Shown here piece after piece: positions 1-12,487 of a stretch of DNA of 64,000 nucleotides (its first letter is position 1; each line of letters begins with the position of its first letter). The stretch spans positions 310,001-374,000 of the forward strand of contig JAWRVZ010000325.1 in assembly GCA_037043235.1 (NCBI GenBank), written 5' to 3'. Made by a program: the position numbers and the translations under genes. Below the pieces are notes generated by a model. It was not told the DNA's origin and ran no database searches. It saw only the letters and a list, made by a program, of their open reading frames with translations. Source of the DNA: Rhodeus uyekii (Eukaryota > Chordata > Actinopteri > Cypriniformes > Acheilognathidae).

Positions 1-1384
1 CTTGTCAGTCCAAAAACGTTTATTGATTCCAAGCTCTGAAAACGACTAGTTTGGAACTTTTTCACACTACGACCGATTCAGATCTGCAGAATCAGATCAA
101 TGTCTACCAGTAATTGATTATATATTTGTCCCTGCCCACTTGCGGGTTAAGTGAGTACACAGGAGACACAGGACCACTGGACTAAAAATAACAGAAAGTG
201 GTTCTTTATTTTCAACTACGTGAATGTCTCAGTAGAGCATTGTTTGTTTGTTTGATACATTTCACTGTGGTTTCTTTGGTAAATCAGTCACATTGCCACA
301 TGTCAGCAATCATGTTAATTCTAATGCCTAATCTGTGATCAGTGATTTCTGATGTGATTCATTTACATTCAGACGTTCTTTCTTTCAAAATCATTTATTG
401 CTGTTTATGCATCAGCAAATGAAGTCAGTCACTAAATGATCAACTACACATTGTTTTTCTTAGTAGCATGAAAATAATTAAGTTATTTAAATTGTAATTA
501 AATTCTATACAGAAAGCGATTAAAGAATGCTCCTTTTAAAATCGCTGCAGCATTTCATGTGACGGAAGATTTAAATATAATGCTATAATCAAGCTAGTTA
601 ATCTAGATCAGCTCTAATAGTAAAATCGTAGTAAAAAAATCTGAGAGTTCCACATGTAATACTTATTTCATATGGATGATGTTAACCGATCGTAGAGGTG
701 GGCGTTTCACAGCACACACACCCCTTCAAAATCAGGGAACAAAATGGCTTTTTATAACCAATTAACCATCTTTTGATGAAGAAATCAAACTAACATTATA
801 AGTAAACCTCATGAAACATAAAATAATTAAATATGGGATATGAAGTTCTTATGCCTCAGATATCACACATACACTCTACACGGTCTGGGCCTCAATGTAG
901 ACCGCAGGAATAAATCAATCTGTATAATCTTAAACAAATGCAGAGATTACCACAATCCCTAATCCACAGGGAAAATATAGTTTGTCCCTGTTTAATTCTA
1001 CGCCTCCCAGTGATCTCAGTGCATTAGTATTTAACCGCAATATGCCACATGCTCGTCTCAAACCGCTCTTTGAATCTCTTGCGTTTTCTCCGTTCAGTGT
1101 GTCAATGCAGCAGTCTGTGTGAGTCTGTCTCTGCTGCAGAGTTTTGACTCACTGAACAGCTCTGCTATTTTTAGCCTCTGCAGCTAACACTCCATCAGGT
1201 TACAGCAAGCCTTGCCTTCACCACGAGGGCTGAACACCAAACCCAGAAGAAAGGACTGCTTCTGGAAAGATGCTTGTGAATGTCGTCTCTGTTAAATAGG
1301 AAGGGTGGGGATGGGTGGACACTTCAAAACAGTCAACCAACCTACCATAAAAACACCAGAGTGTGCCAAGCTCTGGCATTTTAA
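1..1384. other. Gene-free region downstream of ypel2
   Basis: No coding exon is recognised on either strand. The sequence is AT-rich, with isolated minus-strand AATAAA hexamers (TTTATT at 19-24 and 205-210) that could serve a very long ypel2 3' UTR, although the transposon load between here and the ypel2 stop makes this doubtful. An AP-1-like TGACTCA and a MEF2-like CTATTTTTAG occur close together near 1.15 kb. Confidence 0.5.
1145..1174. promoter_or_regulatory. AP-1-like and MEF2-like motifs in close pair
   Basis: TGACTCA (1145-1151) matches the AP-1 consensus and CTATTTTTAG (1165-1174) matches the MEF2 consensus; they are 13 bp apart. The surrounding ~200 bp has no recognisable transposon sequence. 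Motifs this short occur by chance, so this is only a candidate enhancer. Confidence 0.18.
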
Positions 1385-1677
1385 AGGGATAGTTCACCCC
1401 AAAAACTGTATAGTTAAGTAATCATTACTTGCACACCGTTGTGATTTTCCAAACATGAACATAACAATGAGAATATTCATGCAGCTCAGTTCCGTATAAT
1501 GAAAGTGGATAGGGACTGTGACTGGCAAACTCCAAAAAGGACAATAAAGTACACAATAAAGCATAATAAAAGTGGTTTATATGACAAATATGCTCTTAAG
1601 TGCTCTTAAATCATAAGCTTTCTGTTCGGAGAAGCTTGGGACTTGTGTGTTCCACAGTTTTGGGTGAACTGTCCCTT
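1385..1677. mobile_element. Palindromic hAT-type MITE (GGGATAGTTCACCC family)
   Basis: The left end reads AAAGGGATAGTTCACCCC and the right end is its inverted complement (TTGGGTGAACTGTCCCTTT). Short conserved TIRs around a non-coding centre indicate a non-autonomous DNA transposon. The same family recurs many times in this window, as it does in cyprinid genomes. No clear target-site duplication was identified. Confidence 0.7.
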
Positions 1678-2317
1678 TAAGAGTTTGCTTTTGCCTTCAG
1701 CCTTGTGTTCGAAGGAAACAGCAAAAAGCGCTGCTGCTGGACGAGGAGGCAGATGCAGATGTGAGGTCATTGGCCAAAAAAAGACTGTTCTCCCTGAGGA
1801 CTATACTTTCACCAGCCAATAAACAGAACCCGATCCGCTCTGAGCGCCATCATTCCTCACTGCAGTCTGGTGTTTCTAGAACACGAGCACTTGGTGTTCT
1901 TTGTTTGATTTTCTGCTGAGTCATTTGGTCCCTAGACACTTCATCCTATGGCTGGATAGAGTACCTCTGTTTCTGCATTTATTCAAGGGACATTTCACTT
2001 AAAAATTAATATCTGTCATCATTTACTCATCTCATGTTGTTCCAAACCTGCAGGACATTCTTTCTTTTGTATATAATTGAGAGGTTTAGTCCAAAGTCCT
2101 TTAGTTTCCAAAGAGACTCGATCGCTTTATATGATGAACAGATTTTTTTTATTTAGGCTTTTAGATGCACAAGAACAAATGTTTGTGGAAGCTCAGATGT
2201 GTTGCATGACACACAAAAATGAACATCATTGGTTCTCGCATGTCAATCAAACATGCTTGATCTTTTGTTTACCGCAACTGATGTGTGTGTGTTGATTGAT
2301 GTTTATTTGTGAATACA

Positions 2318-2375
2318 TTTTACATTTATTCATTTAGCAGACGCTTTTATCCAAAGCGACTTAAAATTTGAGGAG
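2318..2375 (-). repeat. Conserved SINE 3' tail fragment
   Basis: The CATTTAGCAGACGCTTTTAT and CCAAAGCGACTT blocks match a tail widespread in teleost SINEs. The same tail occurs on the minus strand near 39.46 kb and on the plus strand near 56.85 kb. Only the tail is preserved here. Confidence 0.5.
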
Positions 2376-2732
2376 TACAGAAAGCGATTTGTCCTGAGGA
2401 TACAAAAGTACATAAGAGTGCTTACAATACAAAGTTTCGAACATTATATACACAAGTAGCACGAGCATTTATTGAATAAAAGTCTGAATTAAATCTGTTC
2501 ATCATATAAAGCGATCGAGTCTCTTCAGAAAATTTGGACTAAACCGCTCAATTCATTTGGATTAGTTTTACAATTTTTTTATGAACTTTTTGAAGCATTA
2601 AAGCGGTAGTTGCGTAGCTGTCAATGGAGAGACAAAAAACTCTCAGATTTCATCAAAATATTTTCTTTGTGTTCCGAAGATGAACTAAAGTTGTGCAGGT
2701 TTGGAACGACATGAGGATGAGGACTTAATGAC

Positions 2733-3021
2733 CAGTGTTGCCAGATTGGGCTCCTTTTGGTCACGTCCGACCGGAAAAAAATGCATTGGGCTGGTCGATA
2801 AAAATTGGGCTTGTTTTTGATGACAAACCCGCCCAAATTTCATATATAAATTCCATTAAAACAAGCGTACAAATGCATATAAATTCCACTAAAACAATTG
2901 CGTGTAGGTTCCCTCCCAACCCCCCCGTCAACAATTTTGGTCTTGGGCGGGTATTTATGTAAATAGGTGGGTTTTTTGCTGTAGTTGGGCTGGAAATCGT
3001 CAGTCCAATCTGGCAACACTG
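2733..3021. mobile_element. Nested hAT-type element with 8-bp target duplication
   Basis: The 289-bp element has 17-bp perfect TIRs (CAGTGTTGCCAGATTGG) and is bounded by the exact 8-bp direct repeat TTAATGAC at 2725-2732 and 3022-3029. The 8-bp duplication and CAG/CTG ends are typical of hAT transposons. Removing the element and one duplication restores the conserved arm of the surrounding older repeat, which proves the order of insertion. It contains no transposase; two similar ~25-bp internal segments (about 2840-2900) are visible. Confidence 0.85.
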
Positions 3022-3058
3022 TTAATGACAGAATTTTCATTTTTAGATGAACCTTTCA

Positions 3059-5295
3059 TTTGCTCGTCAGGCTATAAAATACTGTCCTCCAAACCCATGT
3101 TTTATACCTTAACTACAATAGTTCTTTCGGTGATTCACAAATACCTAGAAATGTTGTGGCTTGGCATTCAGCTCTCTGACTAACACTGACATTATTTGCA
3201 ATGTGATAACTTCCTTGCTCTGTTTACTCATCATGCTAAGGGAACGGCGAGACAATACGTAACTTTCATTTTGCAAGAAGGTCATCTGAGGACTTGGAAC
3301 AGAGGATGCAGTTATTATCCAGTGCATATATGCACCCTGTATGTGTTTTTCTTTGTAGCTCCTGTCAACATCTTCATCTATCAAACACTGGAGAGCTGGG
3401 TAATCAACTGTAGGGGATATTATTCGCCCCCACACTCTCACCGCCCAGCCTCTGACAGACCTTAAACAACCTCAGTCAGCGAGCTGTGCGAGATAAAATC
3501 CGGGCCCAGACACTGAATGACACCAGCCCTTCACAGACACACACTTGCACTGCCTCCTCCGCAACTTGAGGAGAGAAAGAGAGAGCCAGTTGCTAGGAGA
3601 CACGGCCTCCAGTGCAAACACACAGCCATCTGTCTGTGTAAAGAGGAGACGTAGGGCAACTGAAAGGCTGGCACACTCCCTGGAACAACAGAGGAATGGA
3701 GAGCAGCCACCATCTTGTATTTTAAGCTCCTCCATATTGAAATAATGCTCTTTTTGTTAGAATGAGCCCACATCTAGATTCGTACCTCATTTGCAGTGTT
3801 GAAGGCAGGGCTGGAGTGTATCTGCTCATAAAGTTGGGACTGAATTTAATTTTTAAACTTTGATTTTAAGATAATGTCATTCCAAATCTGTAGGGTATTC
3901 TTTCTTCTGTGGAAAACAAAAGGAGAAGAGTAGCAGAATGTCCAAGCTGGTCTTTTTCATACGATGAAAATAAATGGGACCTTGTGAGTCAAGCTGTGTA
4001 AATGACCAAAAAAGTGAATCACATGACTTGTGCCCTGTTTTAAGTCTTTTTAAAGGGATAGTTCACCCATTATGTCATCATTTACTCACCTTCATATCCT
4101 CCCAAACATATATGACATACCTTTTTAGGAAGAAGAAAATGTTTTAAGTTTTTTTTATCCATACAATGGAATCAGTGGTAACCAACATGAAGGTAAAATG
4201 ATGACAGAAATTGAATTTCTGGGCTCACTATCCAGTTTTGTGAAAGGGAAAGAAATTTAATGTAGTATTTGCTAGAAAAAAAGAAAAGAAAACATTATGA
4301 AATCAATCAATATTTCAGTTTTATTGACATTTTATATCAATGTTGATGGGAGTCCCAATAATATCACAATCCTCTCATCGTCCATTTATAAAATACACTA
4401 CAGTTACAAAAGTAGTAAATTTTGGTGTCCAGACATAAAGCGATAACAAATGCAACAACGTAATCCCTGACACAGATGAAAAGTAGTTATGGTGAATAAA
4501 TACATTTATGCACATATACGTTACCATGTGTCAATCAAACGTTTGAGTCAATTAAAGGAGCTTGTTTTTCCACTTTACGCAACCAGACGTGCCATTTTCT
4601 GCACCCAAGCCAAAAAAAAGCCTTTTTGTTGTTGTTAGGTCAACAGATTTGCAGTTGGGTCTTTGGTGATTTTTGCAGTCAGTAAAGTGTCATTTAGTTG
4701 TCTTGGGTATAGAGGAGCTATGATTAGCATTTTTAATTTTGATTTTAATAACCTAATGGATAGGCAGTGTACGGTCTCGTCTTATGTCCTCATTCCCCAA
4801 AGTGTGTCCATTAACACGCAAGAACAGTCAGTACAGACTAACACCATGAAACTGGGACCAGCACAAACTGTTAGAACATGGAACACAGACACAAAGATGT
4901 CCAGATTAAACACCTTGTAAACTGCTATACACAAAGGTTTACATTCACGTAGCTATACGCACGTTTCATCCAAAATCATTTAGATGGTCGTTTTATGCAT
5001 GTCAGTAAAGTTCACTTTACCCTTCCTAAGGTGCGGTCACATTAGTGATATTTCAGTAAAACTTTGCTATCAAAACAGGCCCACTGTCTGTTATCAAAAG
5101 CCAATAGCGTAGTGATGTATGAAACCGTTCACACATCAGTCACTTTCAAACCAAGCAGTGTTCAGTGCAGTGAATTCCCATGACCAACTTTTTCACCCTC
5201 ACGTGAAACTCCCAAACATATGGATTGAAATTGTCTGCAAAATTTCGCTGAGCAATAGTAAATGTGGCAGCATCTTCAGACAGTTTAAAGGAGTA
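3059..5295. other. Non-coding region with repeat fragments
   Basis: No coding exon is recognised. About 4051-4250 is a decayed GGGATAGTTCACCC-family MITE, and about 3880-3970 another fragment of that family. A stretch of more even base composition without obvious repeats (about 3430-3740) could be regulatory; it includes an RFX-like half site in GTTGCTAGGAGAC near 3590. Nothing else is identified. Confidence 0.4.
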
Positions 5296-5673
5296 CAGTG
5301 ATCCCTCGTTTATCGCGGTTAATGTGGACCGGAACCCCCCGCGATAGATGAAAGTAGGATGTAGTAGGATCAGCCAATCAGATCACGGGATACATCCACT
5401 CAGGCTCTCATTGGTCGATCTCGCGCCGGGAACCAATCACGTGCTTATCTGAGTGTCCGTGTGTGTGTACAAAGCCTCTGAGAGAGTTTCTCTCTTTGTC
5501 TGGCATCCTGGGAAACCGTTTCTCTCGTATCACGATGAAGTAACGCTGCTTTCCGTAATACGCCTGCCGATATGGCGGTATTTTTTTATTTTATTTTTCG
5601 ATAAATATTTTTGAAAAAAACGCAATGTATTGAGGCCGCAAAACTTGAACCGCGAAGTGACGAGGGATTACTG
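5296..5673. mobile_element. pogo/Tigger-like MITE
   Basis: The 378-bp element begins CAGTGATCCCTCG and ends with the inverted complement of CAGTAATCCCTCG, flanked on both sides by TA (5294-5295 and 5674-5675). CAGT-type ends with a TA duplication are the signature of pogo/Tigger elements of the Tc1/mariner superfamily. No transposase remains. The centre is comparatively GC-rich. Confidence 0.8.
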
Positions 5674-5675
5674 TA

Positions 5676-6267
5676 GTTCTTATAGTAGTTGTCATTTTTT
5701 GATGAACTACTCCTTTAAGCCCTCTGTGTTGGTTCATCAGAGATCCCTGCATGCCAAGTCTCCTCGCAGGCGCAGATGGTGCTAACCTCAGCTGAACTCG
5801 GATAGCTTCTCACTGACACAAAGTGGAGAAAGCCCCATCAGCTCGGCGAACTCGTGACCCTGATCCTGCCAAGCACAACGTGCCCTCTGAGCCCTGCCTT
5901 ATGTCATATACGTGTATGAATAGACCCGCTTGTAGTATAAACAGTCGGGCTGAGATGAGCGTGAGAGCGTATGCTGTTGTTTTTACACACATATGTCTGT
6001 ACACCTTGTGTATGCATTCATGTATCTGTGTGCTCCCATGTGCCAGGGCAGACACACACACACATATGCGCGCTCTCTCCTCCAGACACACAAAGCCCCC
6101 CCCGGGGCGGCCCGCTCTCCTGATTTCGGTCCAGCTAGAGGCGTGTGTGTCAGCAGGAGATGGAGGGTAGAAGAGGGTTTAAGAGGGTAATGGCAAACCA
6201 AAGTCAGTCATTCACCCGCGCATTCACCATCCACCCGTCATCAGCTTGCTCTCTCCGGGACGCTCGC
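5676..6267 (-). other. Immediate 3' flank / probable 3' UTR of ypel2
   Basis: This lies directly downstream of the ypel2 stop codon on the minus strand. It carries CA/TG tracts (around 6050-6070) and no further coding sequence. No convincing AATAAA with a downstream GT-rich element was found here, so the polyadenylation site is not assigned. Confidence 0.45.
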
Positions 6268-9141
6268 TCAGTCCCAGCCGTTGTCCTTGATCATGTGGGC
6301 GAGCTCGATAATGAACTTGCCCTCCTTGTACTTCTGACTGCTCTCAAAGGCATGTTCCTGGGGGCAGGAGGAGATCGAGAAACGATATTGACCGCAAGGC
6401 TTGGATGTGAAACTCGTCATCATTTATGGGTCAGTGACAGATTGTTCACAATAAAAAGGAACAATCTTTCATCGTTCATGTTGGTTTTATTTAGTTTGAA
6501 AAAAGTTTCATGCCATTTTCAACAAAAAAAGCTTACAAATGAGTGACTCCAAAAATTATCATGTGGTGTAACCAACAAATAAAATAACCGTTTTCCTTCC
6601 ACCTTGTATACATGAGTTTACAAATCTTAATTATTATTTTCAAGGCAAAAATTATCTTTTTAAATATCAGGAATTATTAATTCAAAATATATTATACTTT
6701 TTGAGGATTGGCCCCACATGACAAAAGTATGTTCCCATTAAGTTAAGTTTAATGTTCTTTGAATCCAGTTTTTTATTTAATGTTTTTACCAACATTTTCT
6801 TGATTATAAGAAAGTTTAGGGAACGTTCACTTTAATTTCTTCATTTTGAAAATGTTATATGAACGTTCCTTTTGAATGTTCTCTAAACATTCTAAAACAA
6901 GTAGTAAAATTTTAAAAACATTAGACCAACATCTGACTAAAACGTTTCAGGAAAAAAAGTTCCAGGAACGATGTATAAATATTGATAACGTATTTGTTAA
7001 AGACCAGATAACTTTGTATGAACATTCTATTAACGTTACTGGAAGAACGTTAGTTCATAACTATATGAGAACCTTGGCAGAACGTTAGCTAAAGTTCTGA
7101 GAACTTTCCCTTTTAACTGGGCTAGCCTTGTCCCATCATAAAAAGGTCAAATCATGACTATCCGCAGGTGTCTCTATGACATAATTTCAGATTTTTTATT
7201 CATACAACTCACACATGTTGGTTGGAAGACAATTTTGTTTAAATTATGCCATAAAGTTTATTTTCAAGAATTTCATTCCTTTAATTATTTTATCAGGACA
7301 GTTGTATCACTGAAATTCATGACCTTACACCCCTGCTTTTTTTATTATTAAAAACATGCCCATCATAGAAGAGGTGCAGTCAAGTCATTGCACAAATGCT
7401 GTTTCACTGCAGCGGTTAATATTCGTCCTTTCTTTTTATAGCTGATGGATGCAGGCAGCAGGGAGCACTCATCAGATTTCTGGAGAAGGGCACTAGGTCA
7501 AGCTTCTCTGAAACGTCTGCATTCGCACTGACATAAATATCTGCCGTCTTTATAAATAACCAGGCCACTATGGGAACGTATACTTGTTTGTGTGCATATT
7601 AGTGCTTGAATCGCTCCAGACTCCATGTCAAGGGCGACCGGAAATGCACTAGCCCCGAAAAAAACAATCGGCATGCGACGCAGCTGCTGATTAAAAATGG
7701 ACACCATGCAAAGAATGTGTCCTGCTTAGACAAGCCTTTATGAGCAAGCTTGAACCCGCGAAGCCATGCATATTAACATTGAGCTGTTATCTAAAAGTGA
7801 TCGTGACTCTGGTGACTTTTTTGGTCAGTGTCAACATGCAAATACAGCTGTAAGTACACTATAAGCTTTAAAGGGATAGCACACCCAAAAATGACAATTC
7901 TGGCCTCAATTCTCAATCTCATGTCATCCAAAACTGTATTTTTGGACCCCATTGACTTCATCATATTGACAAAAAGAGTTTATCTTCTTTTGTGCTCCAC
8001 AGAAAAAGTCAGAATTTTCATTTTTGGGTGAACTAATCTCCAATTATAATGTTAGCCAAGTGTCTCGCACATAATTTATAATTGAGTTTTCTATCTTTTG
8101 CTACTGTACATTTAAGTGAATGACCTATGTTATGAGGTGATGTCATGTTCAACTTTCCATGTGTTGCGAACGTTTTCTTACATATTTCCACCCCAGAGTG
8201 GTTTTGCAGTTTTCGCAGTAGATGTCTGCCACTGCATGAAGCCCCGTGAGCAGAACCCTCTCCTCTGCAGGGCCACATCCCACGTTCACCCTGAGAGACC
8301 AGTGAGACACAATCACGTGACATGAACAGAGATAATACACTACCGTTCAAAGATTTGGGGTAAGTTTAAGGTCAAAAATATTTTACTCATTTATAATGCT
8401 ACAAAATATTCCTATTCCAAATAAATGCTTTTGTTTTGACCTTTCTATTCATCAACAAATCCTTAAAAATGAAAAGCAGCACAACTATTTTGATAATAAT
8501 AAGAAATGTTTCTTGAGCAGCAAATCAGCATATTATAATAATTTCTGAAGGATCATGTGACACATTTGGCATCACAGGAATAAATTACATTTAAATGATA
8601 TCAAAACAACTATTAAAGTGTAATAAAATGTCTCACTATTATTCTTTTTACTGTATTTTTTACCAAACTTTTCAACGGTAGTGTATATGCACTCCTCAAA
8701 CTCCTTCAAATAACATGAATGCCATGTAAAACAAATATCCATGTGGAAACAACTTACACAGAGTTGAACAGATAAGCTCTGCCCTGACTTCCTTGAAAGG
8801 ACTAAAGGAAAAAAGAGAACTGCATGTGATATCACACTTAAAAGTTAATCTGAAAAGTTAATCTGAAACAGACCAGCTTTTCATCCATGCAGAACTCATG
8901 TGACATTAAACAGCATCTGTTGATCTTCCAATCTGTGCGCTTCTCATATGCTTAACAAACATGTTTGTTCACGTCCTGTTCTTGCGCTTGTTGCCAGGTC
9001 GTAATTTCCCAGCTCATGAATCACCTTGGAGATGAGCTCATCGTGGTTGGCGAGGTGTGCTCTGCAGTGGATGCAGCTGTAGGTGCGGTGGCAGCTGGGC
9101 AGGTACGCCTGGAAGGTTTTGGAGCGCGTCATGGTGACCAT
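6268..9141 (-). CDS. ypel2: Yippee-like 2 protein
   Basis: Minus-strand coding exons are 9025-9141, 8758-8801, 8182-8290 and 6268-6357, all with GT-AG borders and consistent phases (0, 2, 0), giving 119 codons, the usual YPEL length. The protein starts [10 protein letters not shown] and ends KDNGWD. It carries the full Yippee zinc-binding pattern: C23-x2-C26, 52 residues, then C79-x2-C82. Residues such as [14 protein letters not shown] and [12 protein letters not shown] are essentially those of vertebrate YPEL1/2; the early [18 protein letters not shown] and the terminal aspartate favour YPEL2 over YPEL1. The family is small, highly conserved and found in nucleus, centrosome and spindle; its molecular role is not well defined. 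The start ATG matches the family start. Introns carry MITEs (6715-7130, 7868-8036, 8338-8683). Linkage to gdpd1 matches human 17q22. A non-coding 5' exon farther upstream is likely but not located. Confidence 0.93.
6715..7130. repeat. GAACGTT-rich interspersed repeat
   Basis: This segment of ypel2 intron 3 is dense in GAACGTT/AACGTTC words (for example around 6822, 6864, 6963, 7018, 7047 and 7080) and ends TTTTAACTGGG. The pattern is that of a degenerated MITE with internal short repeats known from cyprinid genomes. No coding content. Confidence 0.45.
7868..8036. mobile_element. GGGATAGTTCACCC-family MITE in ypel2 intron 3
   Basis: The left end AAAGGGATAGCACACCCAAA and the right end CATTTTTGGGTGAACTAATC are inverted complements with a few changes. 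The internal arms also match the family. It is a short non-autonomous hAT-type element. Confidence 0.6.
8338..8683. mobile_element. Tc1/mariner-type MITE in ypel2 intron 2
   Basis: The 346-bp element has TIRs CACTACCGTTCAAAGATTTG on the left and the inverted CACTACCGTTGAAAAGTTTG on the right, flanked by TA at 8336-8337 and 8684-8685. It has no coding capacity. It sits between ypel2 coding exons 2 and 3, where it makes up most of the 467-bp intron. A decayed fragment of the same family is at about 52481-52590. Confidence 0.8.
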
Positions 9142-9890
9142 GGGCCGGGTCGGCGGGCGGTGCAAGAAGGGGCTGCCGGCCCAGTTCGGCTCACATGGGA
9201 AGCACCGCAACACACAGGTGAGGGCCGTGGTGGGGCGGGGTGGGAGGTATACACCTGCACACACAGCAATGTCCTGGGATGAGTATCACAGCTGTATGGA
9301 TTGCGTTGCACTCTTTGTGTGAACGACCTCTGAGTTAACCAGTGCCGTGAGTTTGAGGCAGATCTATCTGTTGAACAAGGTTAGATTACTATTGCTCAGA
9401 GTAGGGTTAGAAACCAAGAACCAGCTCTTAATCTGAATGTACAACGCAAATGTACAAAGTGTGAATCATTCAATTCTTAAATGAATGAGGCGCTTTTTTG
9501 TGCAAATATAACCATACAATGCAACCATTGTAATCGAAATGATCACTGAACAAATGACCTATTTTAAGTAAATCAAACGCATACATCTAACAACTTAAAG
9601 CTTATGGGATTTAAATCAATGTAGTTACTGACTGATTTCTCATTTGACAACATTTAGTAAAAGCGGTATATCCGCAGAAGTGTTACTAGTATCTGATTTC
9701 TCATATACAGTATAATGTCAATACAATGTAAAGAGCTCTGGCTCTTGTTTTCAGGGATTTTGTTCCGTTGTTGTCGCTTGTAGAATGTGGCGGATGGTTG
9801 CTGTGGAATTTGTCCCGCCCCTCCTCCACTGGGATTGGACGGCGATGAGCACAGTTTTACACAAAGTTGAACATTTATCAACCAAGTGTA
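9142..9890. other. ypel2 5' UTR portion and upstream intron
   Basis: On the minus strand the exon containing the ypel2 start extends upstream of 9141. A possible 3' splice site (TGTGTGTGCAG followed by GTGTATA) lies near 9256, which would put a non-coding first exon farther upstream. About 9142-9240 is GC-rich; the rest shows no recognisable feature. Confidence 0.35.
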
Positions 9891-10106
9891 TGGAAGCCCA
9901 TTTCTGCCACATAAGAAAAAAAAGTTGCGCATGAAAACTCGAAATTGCGACATACTTAAGTCTAAATTATGAGATAAGTCGAAATTATGATATAAAAAGT
10001 CCTAATTATGACTTGCTAAGTCGAAATTATAAGATAAAAAGTCGAAATTAATTTTTGAGATTTCATGCACAATTTTTTTTTCTTATGTGGCGGAAATGGG
10101 CTTCTA
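9891..10106. mobile_element. MITE with GAAGCCCATTTC termini
   Basis: The left end TGGAAGCCCATTTC then TGCCACATAAGAAA is matched by the inverted right end TAGAAGCCCATTTC then CGCCACATAAGAAA. The centre consists of short repeats of the AAGTCGAAATTATGAGATAA kind. The target duplication is unclear. Non-coding. Confidence 0.65.
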
Positions 10107-12487
10107 GTGTCCTAAAATGTGAAGTGTCCTAAAATGTGAAGCCAAAATATTTTGATCACCCCCGGTGGTTGGCTGCAGTATAGGTCTTAAACCCCGCCCT
10201 CTTCATGTGATCGAATGGAACATGAGCCAAACTAAAATCCAATTACACTTCTAATTATTTCCCAATACATTTTGTTGTTTTTAGCTATTTGATGCTGTAA
10301 AAACAGGGTGTAACGTCATGATTGACAGCTGTGCTTGTGGTTGAGTGTTCTGGAGCGGGAGTGTGGGCGGGACGTTAATGCCATGACTCAACCTCAGGAT
10401 CACTACTAATCATAGACATAATCAGCAACAACCGTTATTGGGATATTTTGGCTTCATTTTTCTACAGTGAGAGAAGTGGAGTTGTGTTGTCAATTTTTTT
10501 AATGGTCTAAGAGTCCTCAAATGTTGAGCACTGCGAGGACGCTCAGTTCCTGGCATTTTAAAAATTGAAATTCCATTGAAAAAATTGGAAACACATCTAT
10601 CAATAGATAGATAAAAAACACTATTGGATACACGGCCGTAAAAACACCTTTTCTGAGAACTGTTTTTATATGTATTAATTTAAATGATCTCATCATTTGG
10701 CAACGGAATTGTAATTTCTTCTCAACTGTTTTCTTCCTGAAAAATACTAAAAGATGGAACCGTTAATGGAAACGTTGAGGAATCGGATTTGTTAAGAGGA
10801 ATCAGAAGTGGAACTGAAAATGTTCAATTTCTTATGATTCCAGACACTAAAGCACCAAAACCTTAAATCCAGTATTGTAGCTGTTAACTCATTTTCATTA
10901 ATTGAAATGAAATATAGGTACTACAATAAATACAAATAGAATATAAATAATACTAAATCATCACTGCTTAAATCATGAAAGGTGTGCTGTTATTTTTCTA
11001 AGCGATTAGAGTAGATACTTTTGTGTAAGCTCTTTTAACTTGGGCCAGAAAGTACTACATAGCAACACTCTCACACTCAACTTAGCAACAGCATAGTAAT
11101 GCCTTGGCAACCACCCACTACACCTTAGCCTCATGATGGCCACTTTCATACACTCTTTCCATTTTGTTGACTAGTGGTGCAGAAATCGCACACCTCACCT
11201 TTAAGAATTGCCAGTGGTTAGCAGCTGATTTTATGTACCAGTCTGATGTTTATTATTACATTACTCTACCAGTCAGAAGGCTTTGCTGAGGCAGGGGTGA
11301 GCATGTCTTAAGAGTCCAGAGCAAAAAAAGGCCGCTCTTATGTTCTGTCCATTGTTTCCCCTTCAAAGCGTGGGGCTGGGGAATAAAGAGGCTACTGATG
11401 GTTTGAAGCGCTTTCCCACACAAACACACAACTGTCGGCTGGGGCAAACGCACACTTGTATTCGTCCACAAATAAACTCTTGCATTCTGGTGACCCGCTC
11501 TCACCCTACTTCCAAACTCTGACCCATGCGGGTATTTTAGGACTCAACAAGTTTGTTCAGGACATGATGCAGAAAAAGACCCATGGTGTTTTCTTACAGT
11601 TTACCATCAACCAAACGATGCACTTTGCGACACTGCTATAACTACATAATAGATGAGATAATGGATTTCTCTTTCTCTTTGGGAGAGACTAAGTGGCTTT
11701 TATTTGTTCAAAGTTAATACGAGTTCTGTCTGTATATATTTAAACTGAAATGTAAGATGTTTTGTAAGGAAACATCAATAAATTATCAGAAGACTGGAAA
11801 CCTAATGGTTTTTGCAGCATTTCAGGAAGATAAACTTTCCTTTTCCCTCAACGCTGAAGGAACTATAAAATATAAAAGAGTAAGAAATTATAAAATCCTT
11901 TTATTGCTCTGGAATGTTTTTTACAACATGTTTTCTTGGGATTTTGTGTTCTTATTCACACAGCTGCAAATTGAATCCAGGTTTTGTATTGCCATAACAG
12001 GCGGATCGATAAAAGCGAAGGGAGAGAGTCTCAGTATGACAAAAACACATGATCCGTTTGCTGATCCGTAAACGCTGATGAAACTTCAGGCATAACCAGT
12101 TCAAATACCAATCACTGATCCGTCACAAAGCCGGACAAAAAATGAACTTTCTTATAAGAAGCCTTATAGTAATTGTTTGTAGATTTCAAGAGATTAAACT
12201 AGGGTGATAGAGGCCAGAAGATTCAATCAGATTTGCTAAGCTTTGGTTTTTAGTGTCTGCATAGAAAAAAACACTACTAAAGATCCTAAATACCAGCTTT
12301 GAAGGAGTAATAATTCTGTAATAATTTCTTAACCCTCATGTTGTTCCAAACCCATTTACTCTTTTCCCATGGAACACAAAAATGGATCTTTAACAGTTTA
12401 ATGCAGCTCTTTCCTGAACAACAATTTGTCTGTCATGCTCCAAATGGAAAAAAAGCTACATAAATGTAGTCCCAAATGAGCGCAATC
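10107..12487. other. Non-coding region upstream of ypel2
   Basis: No coding exon is seen. Frames here (such as 11757-12071) have no recognisable family, splice context or domain. A decayed piece of the GGGATAGTTCACCC repeat lies around 12320-12390. Otherwise the region is AT-rich intergenic or intronic DNA. Confidence 0.45.

Larger units (their letters stand above)
1985..3058. repeat. Old palindromic MITE with internal insertions
   Basis: A diverged copy of the GGGATAGTTCACCC family. The left arm starts near 1985 and the right arm ends near 3058. Inner inverted segments match well: about 2080-2146 is mirrored by about 2490-2550, both carrying GAGACTCGATCGC followed by TTTATATGATGAAC. The two arms are separated by a SINE-like tail (2318-2375). 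The right arm is itself broken by a younger element at 2733-3021. Confidence 0.6.

Noticed and set aside
6145..6546. 133-codon plus-strand frame
   Set aside because: It is antisense to the last coding exon of ypel2, which matches the YPEL family exactly.
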